From contig CM067082.1 of the NCBI GenBank assembly GCA_034008185.1, positions 100,001,311-100,065,310 on the forward strand: a stretch of DNA of 64,000 nt. The letters run 5' to 3'. The position numbers were made by a program, and so were the translations under genes. Under the pieces are notes generated by a model. That model did no database searches and was not told where the DNA came from. It was given only the letters and a program-made list of their open reading frames with translations. Positions 34,873 through 46,640 of the stretch are shown here, in pieces (the first letter of the stretch is position 1; every line of letters starts with the position of its first letter). The stretch is from Gorsachius magnificus. Taxonomy: Eukaryota; Chordata; Aves; Pelecaniformes; Ardeidae.

Positions 34873-36450
34873 GGTTTGGCCCTTAGACACATCAGCGTAT
34901 TTTGAAAAATGCATCACTATTTTCAAATATAGATGCCTAAATATAGAGATCTAGATCTATACTGAGGCTCACAGACATATTATATTTTTAATGCTGATAT
35001 TTCCTTTCATTTCAGCAGAGTTGGCAAATCAGTACAGTACCTAAAAATCAAGGTATTTAATTTATATTTTTTAAAAATGAAGAGATGCTCTCATCTTTGC
35101 AGATACTAATAGGTAGCAGATTCTCAGGTATTTTAATCCAGATCCACCTGATCTCAGTAAAAATTGAGATACCACATGATCGTAACTCCTTCCCTGTTCT
35201 ACTGAACAGCAATTCTGTGATAGTTTTACAGCAGCTACCTGAAACAGTATTTGCCCTTTAATTCACCTCACAGATTCTGCATAGCTCAAGGGCTCCTTTT
35301 TGCAGCACCTAAATCCAAAGACAACAGAAGTCAACAGAAACTTTCTCCTTCATTTTAATAGACATGAATCATAAAAGTCTTTCTTTTTTTCCTTTTTGCT
35401 ATTTTGCCTACTATCAATTTTTTTTTTTTACTTTAACCATTTATAACACTAATAAATTTAGTAAGCACTGTACAGCCTCCACATTACGTTGAGATGTAGT
35501 CTATATGATAAATGCATATGAAAACAAGCATTTTCATAAATTAGAACGATCAGGTTTTATGAAATTAAAAGCCACGCTGCTATTACCGTTAATTAAAAAT
35601 GTTCAGAAAATAGGGGCAAAAATATATTATATTGTATACTTTATATATTATATCTTTAAAGGTAATGAAACTTAACGCATCTTGTTTGTTTGTCTGATAA
35701 AACTGCTAATAATTAAAAAGGATACAAAAAAGTTGAATTGTCAAAACACATCTATGTGCTCCAATAACCACTAAACAGTAAGGCTGTAGTGGTGTAGGCT
35801 TCCTGTGAACTTGTCAAATAACCTGCATAAATCTCCAAGGAGAACTGTAAATTATAGGCTGTAACCATAAGTAATCTGTTCCAGATATGCAATATACTCT
35901 ATTAAAACCCTGTGAAAAATACAACAGAATATGAAGTCTTGTAAAAGACTTGACTTCAGGTTTTGAGGAGGTAACTGAATTGTAATGCTATAGAGAAAGT
36001 GGAAATTTAGATTTTGTTGAACCCTGATGAGTACACCCATTTAGGTAGCTCATCTCACAAACTTAGCCATTCTTTGATGGAAATGCATGGTCCTGTGCTC
36101 ATACATTAGATTTTATATTTGCAGGGCCTCCTTCCTTCCAACGGCAATAACATGGCAGGCCTACTCATACCCAGAACCCCTAGACAGCCTTTCCCTTGGA
36201 AAGTGACAGATTAAATTCTCCAAAATCAGCTTCTACAAAACAATTGTATTGCTTACCCATGCAATGGTACGTCACTAGGAGCAAAAAGATTAAAAGCTAC
36301 AATGTCAGTGCGTGTCCTGGTGCACCTAAACTTTATCCTTGCCTTGTAAGTTTTAGCAAGCTGCCTTTATTAGTGCTCATTCTTGTTCACAGTGGCCAAA
36401 ATCTATAACCCTCTTTGTATCCGAAAATTGGTTTAAAGCTGGACAAAATC

Positions 36451-36480
36451 ATCCCATGGTCTTTCATCCCATGGTCTTTA
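36451..36480 (+). repeat. Two-copy 15-bp tandem duplication
   Basis: ATCCCATGGTCTTTC is followed immediately by ATCCCATGGTCTTTA. This is a recent-looking small duplication, probably from replication slippage. Confidence 0.85.
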
Positions 36481-37687
36481 AAAGCTAAAAACTTCTGCCA
36501 AGGCCTTTATACAATCCAGACCTGTAGCAACTGCTCATCAGACAGGAAGCCCAGTTCTACCACAAACCAAGAGCAATGGTATAATGTATTAATCAAATGC
36601 AGACCAGATAGTGTTTTTCTCTCTCTCCTTCCCCCCTCCAAGACTCGCAAATTGCATTTCAGGTACTGCTGGTAAGACTGTCAGCAGATTCACATTTAGA
36701 AGAAAAGATGTCTGCTCACAAAAAAGGCATTCTGCCATGTGTTCACTATAAAAATCAGTTGCAAAAAAATGATGTTGCAGATAAGAAACATTAAGAATGA
36801 CTCCACAATGTAATTACAGCTTCTCTTGTGTAATGTTTCTTCAAAAAGACTAGAGAAATAGGTATTTCTCACAGCTAGAGAAATTTCTTTGCTTCTTTTT
36901 ATTCTTTTGTCTCAGAAATCTGTAACATTGATACTCCTATGGTAATACGCAGTTTATGAGCCTGATTATTACCTCAGCTGTGTTTTCCATGGATTGCAAC
37001 CCATAGGAAGGTGAGAAAGACCTTGGGTCATTAGCTAACTGGACATTTAATGCGTCAGAGGGCATGGGCACCAGACATACAATAGAGAAGGGCATGTTAG
37101 GTTAGGGGACAGGACACAGGTTCCTATGATAATGCTTGTAACTGGGTACAAGGGGTAGAGTACACTTGGCAGCATGCACTACCTTTCTTCTTTCTATCTT
37201 CACATTTGTGACCTGGCTTTGAAACAGAATATTGTGTTTTTCAGAGAGACAGGGTGTACCACATAGCCACATCTGAGAGAAAAAGCAAAAAAATACAGGT
37301 AACTGGGTGAATGATAGATGAGTGCTCTCAGACAGAATTGACCAAAACTTTTTTGACAAAACGCATCTCTTCATAGTGAATGAGGAACTCCCACTTGTCA
37401 AAATGAAAAATGTTTCATAGAAATACACTTATTTTGAAGAGAATTTCATCAGTCCAGAATGAAATGTCTAGTCCAAATGAGAGAAAGAGACTCTTACCAA
37501 GAATTCAGAGTTTGTGACGTTTGTCATGGTGGTGTGGATCAGTATTCTGCTGCAGTGTTGCATGTGGAGAGGTTACACAGGGCAATAGTTTTAAGAGTAA
37601 AGGGGCCACTAACTGCTGCTCTTACCATAAAAATAGAAACAGAAGGCATGGGATGGGCTATGCTGAGACATACAAACACCTTAAGTC

Positions 37688-37991
37688 ATGAGGACGGAGC
37701 CAGACTCTTCTCAGTGGTGCCCAGAGACAGGACAAGGGGCAATGGACTCAAACTGAAACATAAGAGGTTTCAGTTGAATATGAGGAAAAACTTCTTTACT
37801 TTGAGGGTGACAGAGCACTGGAACAGGCTGCCCAGGGGGGTTGTGGAGTCTCCTTCTCTGGAGATATTCAAAGCCTGCCTGGATGAAGTTCTGTGTAACA
37901 TGATCTAGGAGAACCTGCTTTAGCAGGGGGATTGGACTAGATGATCTCCCGAGGTCCCTTCCAACCCTTGCCATTCTGTGATTCTGTGATA
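37688..37991 (+). mobile_element. CR1 LINE 3' fragment
   Basis: Contains the CR1 ORF2 C-terminus ([47 protein letters not shown]) and the 3' UTR ending in GTCCCTTCCAACCC and two copies of ATTCTGTG. It is strongly 5' truncated. It matches 46339-46637 at about 95% by eye in the same orientation, so both belong to one subfamily, distinct from the ATTCTATG-tailed copies at 23-28 kb. Confidence 0.92.
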
Positions 37992-39944
37992 ACACACAAC
38001 TGAGACACAATGTCTTGCATTTCTTGCACTTACCTTGGAAATTCCCTCTTTTTATGAATGAGAAGGTGCATGCTCTGTCAGGAGAAATAACCTCTTGATC
38101 TCTCAAGGCTGGTTAGCACAGGTTCACAGATCATGAACCTCATAAAAAGTGGTCAGTTGAAAAGTCACTATTGCTCTTAGCAAAGCAAGCTGGGAACATA
38201 GAACAATGGCAAGACATTCGCTACTGAAAACATATTTTTCATTGCTAGTGATAAGCATTACACTTTAAACTGCTGGTCTAGACAAGGCCTGCACACTGCA
38301 CAAGAAGAGAGAAACATAAACAGTATTGTTACAGAACTGAGTAAAATGGTGAAATATTTCTATTATTCTAGTGACATGGTAAAGACTAGCAGCTGCAATG
38401 CATTCCTCTAAAATAAACAAATAAAATCAAATGTATTATTCTCTATACACTACCGACCAGAAATACAGTAGTATCAGGTTTTCCAAGGATATACATAAGT
38501 AAAAACTCCCAATTTTTTTTTATCCCATTAAAGCAGAAATACCACAGCAACAAAAGTATCCTTGTAGGGATAGCTTAATTAGTATTTTCAGTTCTCAGAA
38601 AAGAGAGAACAAGTAACTCAAATCAATATATTTTCAGTTAATTGTTACTGCTGTGCAACAAAATAAATTTGTGCACATTTACAAGGTGAGGTGAATTTCT
38701 GAGGCTTATCTTTCAAATGAAGTACTTTTTTTGATTAAAAACATCTCATAACCGCCATTTGCAGCTTTTATCTCACCACTGCTGTACATCACTTTATCTG
38801 CTGGAAAAGCTTGCTCATTTTGCACAGCAATATGAGAGAACTGAAATACAAAACATAGAAAAATATCATAGTGTTATTGCTCCATTAATATTTTGTATAT
38901 TAAACAATAACAATACCAGTAATGAAACCTCTATGCTACCATGATGGCAACTGTAGGGAAGCTTTTAGAAAGTAAAATCCCAGCATATTTTACTGCAGCT
39001 TACATTCCTAGAACACAATGTTCTGAGGTGAAAAAATAAGTATTCCCAGGGGAAGTACTAATGTTTCCATTAGTGGAAAGCAAAGTTATTTTAACTTAAA
39101 GAAAACATAATTTATAAAAAAATTACTCTATGATTTTTTAAAAATTCCCTTATGAACAAGGGCATTTTATTTCCTTGTGACCCCCCCACCATCAACTGAC
39201 TGTTGTGTTGTGTTCACCAGCTTTGACCAGAGATGAAATAAGACCATCCCTTTAGCAAAGAGGCTATGTGTCTTTAACTGCCTCTGGCTTAAAATAACAC
39301 TAATAAAAAGAAGGAATTTGGTATTTTTTCAAAAGAACTTTCAATCATTCTTAAAAAAAACAAGAGAATTTTAAGACCAATATTTTCTTTTGTCCCTTCC
39401 TTGTGCTGTTATCATGTCCCTTCTAGCAAATCAATAGTTCATTGTTTCTTTTCTATTCCTTAAATCACTTTAAACCGTGAACTCTGTCCTTGTCTGACAT
39501 AATACACGGAGCACAAGTGCAAAGACTGGTGCTGAGAACATCCCTAACAGGGCAGGAGAAGCAAGGTATAGTGTGAGAATTAGATCCTCATTTTGACACT
39601 TATTTTGACGGACTGTGCATTTCCATAGCGCTCCAGAAAGCAGACTCCATCTTCAAGCACTGAATGATGCTCTCATGAGTTCCTGAGCTTGCAGCGATGT
39701 ACAGGCCTTGTAAGGGCATAGTCGCTTTGTTGCTGTCATCAAGGAAACTCTGCAGTTAAGACACTTCAGTCTTAATTTATATTTTGAGCTACAGTACTTT
39801 AACCTTTGGACTGTGGATAATTTCTCTACAAATGATTTAGCCTACTGACCATTTCATATGACTAACCATATATCCTTGTTTGGAAAGCACAGTTTTCATT
39901 AAATTTAATTACTTTCCCCTACGGCTTGCATGGGAAAGGTCCAT

Positions 39945-40036
39945 GGTAAAGGTGCAGCTATTAAATAAGTACAGCTACTAAACAAGGCCAGCTGCTATTA
40001 AAATCTACATAGTAAAGGTGAAGCTACTAAATTAGG
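39945..40036 (+). repeat. Degenerate ~22-bp minisatellite
   Basis: GTAAAGGTGCAGCTATTAAA, ACAGCTACTAAACAAGGCC, AGCTGCTATTAAAATC and GTAAAGGTGAAGCTACTAAA share the pattern AGGTG-AGCTACTAAA. Four imperfect copies are visible; the first and last are the most alike. Confidence 0.55.
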
Positions 40037-42728
40037 GTGATTACTGTTTGAGGGTGTTTCTAAATGAAGACATATGAGTAAGCTTTTTCACCTGTAGTGC
40101 ATTTTGCTATACACAATGTTTTAAAAATCACATGAGGGACTCAGCAAGGTGTTTCCATGTCTTGGCTGTTACAGCACTGTCATATTAAACCAATTTCTAT
40201 AAATATGAAATGTGTTCTTTTGAAAGTTTTGGTCCATTAGGAATTCATGTGAACACTTGACTCAGCAAGAAGTTCTGAGTTTTATAATGAATTTCAAAAC
40301 CTCTACTATATTTCAAAGAAAAACATCTCTTTAAAAAATTACTAAATATTTGTCTATATTGTATTGTGAATGACATTCAGAAGAACCCAAGTCCCCAGTG
40401 AATTGCTGGGGACTGGCTCATGTTCAGTCTTCTCAGGCTGCCAAACTTAAGAACAAACTGAATTTCTTCACTTTTTTCACTTGACCTGTATCTTCTCCAA
40501 ACCACTCTTTACTCCTTGTAGTCATGAGACATAATTCTGTGCTTGTGGTTTCTTATTTCACAGTACCAAAATAACTGTTCTTGCAGCCCACCAGAACAGT
40601 GTTTGTACAGCAAGATGCCACAGCTATGCACACTATCCCATCACGTATAATCAAGTATTCTGTTTGAGGGAAGTAATTGAGTTGCTTTAGAAGAGAGTTC
40701 AGAAATGAATTAGCATGTATGCAAAGTGTCCAAGCACCTGGGAATGGAATAAAGAACAAGCCAAACTGCCCATGTAGGCAACGCCTAAAATGACGGAATA
40801 CGACTGTTCTTTGTAGAGTACAACATTCAAATTATATTGCTCATAGAGAACAGCATTCTCATTATAAAACACGTTTTTGGGGAACTATAATTTTTTTTAA
40901 TTATTACCACCCTGCAGAATTTCCACTATTTTCCTGAAATCCTGTTGTACAGATAGTTTAGTTCCCTTGAGCACTTCCATCAGATTGTAATGATTTTTTA
41001 CATCTGAATAATGTAATAGGAGAAATCACATATTAATCAAATCTCAAATTCACTGAATTATTCTTGTTGCTTTCAGTGGATTTTGAATCACAATTCACAA
41101 GTGACCAAGAGGTAACATAAGAGTTTTGAAGACAAGAGAATCTGTCATACAACTACATACACTTTTTCCTAAACTTCACACTTCAAGCACCGATGTCCCA
41201 AAAGTACTTTTGCTGTGGTCCAAATTGCATTTGGTGCTGTACTAACACAAAATGAGATTATCTAAAGAGGTAGGTGATCTTTGCAACCTATACTATTTCA
41301 CATGTATTACATAATAATAAAAACTCATTAAAATAATAAAGAAGCATACTTATTAATATTATTATTTCTTACCTTGATCATATGCAAAGTGGTTTTTACT
41401 TTTAGATCTTTGTGGCAAGACCCAGAGTCAGCCAGTGCTTTAAGGAAGTTTATCTAAATGTTTTCTTTATTATAAGCATCCTGAAATACCAGTTGCCTTT
41501 TCGATCAATCTGGCTTCATTAGACCATATAAACTGGAATACTTCTTAAATTAAGACAGTCATTTAAGACAGACAGAATAGATACACAAATCTCTTCCTCC
41601 TCACAGTTTCCTTGCTTCCAGGTTTGCTTGTAGCACTACAGAAGGTTTCTGAGATGCAGCAAGCTTTGCGTTGACTACCTATCTCTGCCACCTCAGAGGT
41701 ATGCCCATCTGCTCCCTTTTCCCTCAATAGTGTCCTCAAAGTTGCAGGCTGCCAATGTGTTACTTTGTATCTGCCTGCCTCCCCATACTGCAGCCTACCC
41801 AATCTCCACTCTTGCAAGGGAAGGCTCATTTTGTCCTCTGCAGCAGCAACCTGCCACCTCCTGCCAGGAGGGTCTACCTCATCTAATCACTCATCTATGA
41901 AATATAAATAAATAAATGAACAGATATCAAATATCACAATTTCAATGACTTTCTCCTTTTTTGAGAAAACTGAACATTAATACAGGACAGTATCTTCCAG
42001 AGAATTTACCTGGCAAATACTTTCAAAAACAGATGATGGTAATTTTCCTAAGGACATATTTATATAGTTAAAAAATTGATTGATTTTTGGAAATCAGTTG
42101 AAGCTGTTAGTTTCTCAGGATTTTGTGAAATAGGCCACCTTAATCTTTATCTAAAGTTGTCTTTCTGGTACCTTGAGGCAGATGTTTAGATTTGAATATT
42201 GCCAAAAATTTGTCACCCGTCTTTAGGTTGCAGTTTTAAAAAGGAAAGTGAGGAAGGATGAAGCTAGCACTAGGAGCTGACTACTGAAAGCTTTCAGTTT
42301 CTCTTAACCTGCAGAAATTTCTGCAAATTTAGTGATCCTTAGGAAGCCTGGCTGACACTGCTAGGGTCTATGGCACTTCTGACAGATACCAGGGTAAACT
42401 TGCTCCTAGGAACATAAAGAAGCCCTGCTGTTTCAACAGCCTGCAAGGGATACAGATAAAACTCCCAGAGTCAAAGTCTCCATTCAACTCTGACATGTGC
42501 CATACTGAATATATACCAGATTTTCTTAACACCTGTGTACATCTTTCCCATATTAATATATATTAGATTTTCCTAACTTTTGTGTACTATACACATTTTA
42601 GCTTATTGATGTTCTACAAGTGCTATGAGGCACAAAAACATTTCTATGTGTATACATATTCTGAATAAAATCCCTTGCAAATTTCTTAGGTAATTTTTTA
42701 CTTAAAAAAGTTAGCTCAGAGTACTCTC

Positions 42729-42808
42729 ATAATATTGAATCATAATATTGAAAATAATATTTAAATAATATTGAAAAAAATTATTGAAAAATAATATTGA
42801 AAAAAAAG
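42729..42808 (+). repeat. ATAATATTGAA low-complexity array
   Basis: Five close variants of ATAATATTGAA or TTATTGAAA, separated by A runs, fill 80 bp. This is AT-only simple sequence apart from the G in each unit. Confidence 0.75.
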
Positions 42809-45121
42809 TGCATTATTTCCAATGGCCTCACAAAGCAGCCAGACTATTAAGAATAAGTACTATTAAGTAGGGGTTAAACAGTCTTACCTTTTCCAGACCA
42901 GTAACTTACGGTTTTAGTGTACTGAATTAGTTTACAACATTAAGATAGTTTGATTGAAATATATGCCTTCTTTGAGACTTCCTACATTCCTTCAAACTTC
43001 AACAAAAATCAAAAACTCAGACACAGATATTGGTTAACACTTCTGCTATGTCCAAGCATTCTTTTACTAAAATAATCCACAAAAAAAAAAAAGAAAAAAT
43101 GTCTCTAAAGTTTTTGAATGTGAAGTGATTGCTGACAGAGCAAATTTAACAGATGAGTTACATTTAAGGGCAGAAGATCCAAGTCCTGTGGAAAGCAACA
43201 AATATTCTTATTTTAGAAAGAACAATATAGTTTACAAAAAAAATTTATGATGGTGTTGATGAGTTTTGGGGATCAAGACTGAGATCACCCACTAAATAGA
43301 ATGAAAGCTAAGATCTGATACCCAGTGTATTTATTTCTAATATTTTTCTTTGCCCAGCTGTTTTTTTCAAACTTACTAGAGCATACTGAGTTGTGCCAAC
43401 TATGCACGTTTAGTAACAAGATGACCTTCTAGCAATTCATACTGAATTTAAGGGCAGTTATAATAAGAATATCAAAGGGAGTTTAAAAGTCATGTTTGCA
43501 ATCTTTTGGTAAGGCCACAGACTTTATTATCATGATGCTATAGCACAGATACAAATAAATTTTAGTTATGCTTCTAATGTAACGTCAGCCTTGCAACCAG
43601 CCACCTCAATTATTTTTTATGCAGTAACCTCATCTAAAACATCTCTTTTTGTACCTGCTAGCCCCTTCCCTTTCAGTCAGAACAGGCACTTCTGCAAGGG
43701 GAAGGCAGCCATGGAGCTTGCTGAAGAGCCATCACTTTTCCCCTGGAATTACAGCATATCTGCTTGAGGCAGGGCTGGAGATGATATTAAATTGCTGTAC
43801 AAACTCCATGATGAATTTATTAAGTGTTCTGCTTGTGGGCAGGAGGGGCTTTTTTTGTTTGTTTGCTTTGGGTTTTTTAATGGATAGCTACTAAACCTAT
43901 GGAAAATAATCCATTTCTTTAATATGGATCCTTCCCTTGACAATTTACTTATTTTTAGCCAAATTATAAATCATGTGGGCTAAAAGACATTTGCCTTAAC
44001 ATGGGCTTTACTCCTGGTATAGAAGAGCTTTGCATTTCAAACATGGCAGAGGGAACAAGCTCTTTTCTGGAGTACCTTTAAAAGGCTGATAAAGGTGAAA
44101 AAAAGAGCGCTCTCTCTATGGGACTACGCTGACAGTTAAAAGCAGTTAATTTCAAAAGCATTCTGAATTAATTTTTTTTTAATAGTTTATTGTCTTAGAA
44201 AATGCATCTTGTGTTTGTTCTCAGCAGAGCTAAGAATTCAAATCATTCCAGGAGATGCTGAGCAACACTCAGGCTGGGGCACTGTATGTAGGATAATTCA
44301 ACTTTGAATTATCGTTATTGATTTCCAAGAAATATGCTTACACGGTGATTTGCTATTGCTTTTGGAACCTACTGAAAAATGGCAGTTTGACAGAAATAGC
44401 CATAAAGCAGCTCCTCTCGCTAAATGACGCAGCATTACCAAAATGCACAGCAACGATCAGGGTTGAGATATGAACCATGTTACACACATCTTATAATAGT
44501 GTATTGGGGTAGGGGCACCACATACATGGAGTTTATAGGCAAACAAATACAAACTTCTCCCTCGCCTAGGGCTTTGTTTCAGTTCACTGAACAAAGCAGT
44601 ACAAAGTAATTACAGTCTTTTCTTGGAAATTGTTTCAGACCCTCCTTGGAGGTTTCTGCTTCAAAGGCATTTCAAATTGTAACAAAAGAAAATGGGCTAT
44701 TTGCCCAAAGTTTGAGAAAATTACATTTAACAGCACAAATGGGCTCTTTTCAGGTTTCTTCTCCCGTCAGGAAAGGGCAGCCAGGTTTGTTTGAAGTACT
44801 ATGTTCAGGAATTACGTTCTTCCTCCAAATTCTGGAGAAAAGGCAGGTGGAATCTGTCTTAAACCAGTCTTATACGTTACCACTATGGCAGCTTCACCTC
44901 ACACTGTTAATAATTTCTAAACTGAAAAAACAGAAGGAACTGCCCATAACTTCACTGGCCACAGACCTGTTCTTTCTTCTTGCAATCCACGATGTCTGCC
45001 TCTGAGCTGTGCTGAAAGGACAAAAGTCTAAAACAAAGCCAAAGCCAACCCAGGACTATTTTTCTTCAGATTCTTAGAAGCCCATCGATACTCCCATCAA
45101 TACTATTCTTTATGGAAATTA

Positions 45122-46555
45122 TTGTCCTTGAACAATTTTATTTCAGTGAGTCATGTAAAGCACTTTTCCCAATATTTTAAACTACACAGTATAAAATGGA
45201 GAACAGGAGAGGTGCCTGAGGACTGGAAGATAGCCAATGTCACTCCAGTCTTCAAAAAGGGCAAGAAGGAGGACCCAGGGAACTATAGGCCAGTTAGTCT
45301 CACCTCTGTCCCTGCAAAGGTGATGGAACAACTCATTCTGGGTGTCCTCTCCAAGCAAGTAGATGAAAAGAAGATCATCAGGAGTACCCAACACAGATTC
45401 ACCAAGGGGAAATCATGCCTGACCAATCTGATAGCCTTCTATGATGGCATGACCGGCTGGGTAGATGAGGGGAAAGCGGTGGATGTTGTCTACCTTGACT
45501 TCAGCAAAGCTTTTTACACTGTCTCCCATAACATCCTCATAGGGAAGCTCAAGAAATATGGGTTGGATGAGTGGACAGTGAGGTGGGTTGGGAACTGGCT
45601 GAACGACAGGGCTCAGAGGGTTCTGATTGGCGGGGCAGAGTCCAGTTGGAGGTCGGTAGTTAGTGGAGTTCCCCAGGGCTCAGTACTCGGCCCAGTCTTG
45701 TTCAACTTGTTCATCAGTGACGTGGATGAGGGGACAGAGTGTACCCTCAGCAAGTTCGCTGATGACACAAAACTGGGAGGAGTGGCTGATATGCCAGAAG
45801 GCTGCGCTGCCATTCAGCGGGACCTGGACAGGCTGGAGAGTTGGGCAGAGAGGAACCTGATGAAATTCAACAAGGGCAAGTGCAGTGCTGCACCTGGGAG
45901 GTCGAACCCCATGCACCAGTACAGGCTGGGGGCTGACCTGCTGGAAAGCAGCTCTGCTGAGAGGGACCTGGGAGTCCTGCTGGATGACAAGCTGACCATG
46001 AGGCAGCAGTGTGCCCTTGTTGCCAAGAAGGCCAATGGCATCCTGGGGTGCATTAAGAGGAGTGTGGCCAGCAGGTCAAGGGAGGTTATCCTCCCCCTCT
46101 ACTCTGCCCTGGTGAGACCCCACCTGGAGTACTGTGTCCAGCTCTGGGCTCTCCTGTTCAAGAAAGACGAGGAACTCCTAGAAAGAGTCCAGAGGAGAGC
46201 AACTAGGATGATAAAGGGACTGGAGCATCTCCCCTATGAGGAAAGGCTGAGGGAGTTGGGCTCGTTCAGCCTGAAGAAGAGAAGACTGAGAGGGGACCTC
46301 ATTAACATGTACAAATATCTTAAGGGCAGAAATCACTAGGACGGAGCCAGACTCTTCTCAGTGGTGTCCAGCGACAGGACAAGGGGCAATGGGTACAAAC
46401 TGAAACATAAGAGGTTTCAGTTGAACATGAGGAGGAACTTCTTTACTTTGAGGGTGATGGAGCACTGGAACAGGCTGCCCAGGGGGGTTGTGGAGTCTCC
46501 TTCTCTGGAGATATTCAAAGCCCGCCTGGATGAAGTTCTGTGTAACATGCTCTAG
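45122..46555 (+). pseudogene. CR1 reverse transcriptase frame with a single internal stop
   Basis: The frame is open from 45122 to the TAG at 46337-46339 (405 codons; the first ~22 are upstream unique sequence). It then stays open in the same frame to TAG at 46553-46555, giving about 478 codons in all. RT blocks in order: [28 protein letters not shown] (the first Asp of this block is the catalytic one), [72 protein letters not shown], then the CR1 C-terminal [19 protein letters not shown]. Departures from the usual pattern: KAFY in place of KAFD, and KCSAAPGRS in place of the usual KC-VLHLG-type block, from two small compensating deletions. Function as an RT is unlikely because of truncation and the stop. 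Confidence 0.9.
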
Positions 46556-46640
46556 GAGAACCTGCTTTAGCAGGAAGGTTGGACTAGATGATCTCCCAAG
46601 GTCCCTTCCAACCCTTGCGATTCTGTGATTCTGTGAAAAT
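45190..46640 (+). mobile_element. CR1 LINE, best preserved copy (5' truncated)
   Basis: The element starts inside the RT domain at about 45190 ([15 protein letters not shown]) and runs through the 3' UTR (GTCCCTTCCAACCC) to two ATTCTGTG tail units at 46619-46636. Neighbouring sequence is AT-rich on both sides, and I see no clear target duplication. It is the least decayed CR1 in the window: one in-frame TAG and one short compensated frameshift over 1.4 kb. Truncation removes ORF1 and the endonuclease, so it could not move by itself. Confidence 0.95.

Larger units (their letters stand above)
32535..37687. other. AT-rich unique sequence, no gene recognised
   Basis: No CR1, LTR or RNA gene seen. 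Short frames only. A hairpin cluster at 34831-34872 and a 15-bp tandem duplication at 36451-36480 are listed separately. The frame 37459-37908 (plus, 149 codons) is a chance fusion of unique sequence with the CR1 tail that follows. Confidence 0.55.
37992..45189. other. AT-rich unique sequence, no gene recognised
   Basis: Short frames on both strands without domains. The frame 44646-45005 (plus, 119 codons) and 41563-41829 (minus, 88 codons) show no family features. Two low-complexity arrays (39945-40036 and 42729-42808) are listed separately. Confidence 0.55.

Noticed and set aside
37459..37908. 149-codon frame that looks like a gene
   Set aside because: Its C-terminal half is CR1 ORF2 and the N-terminal half is unique sequence, so it is a chance fusion.
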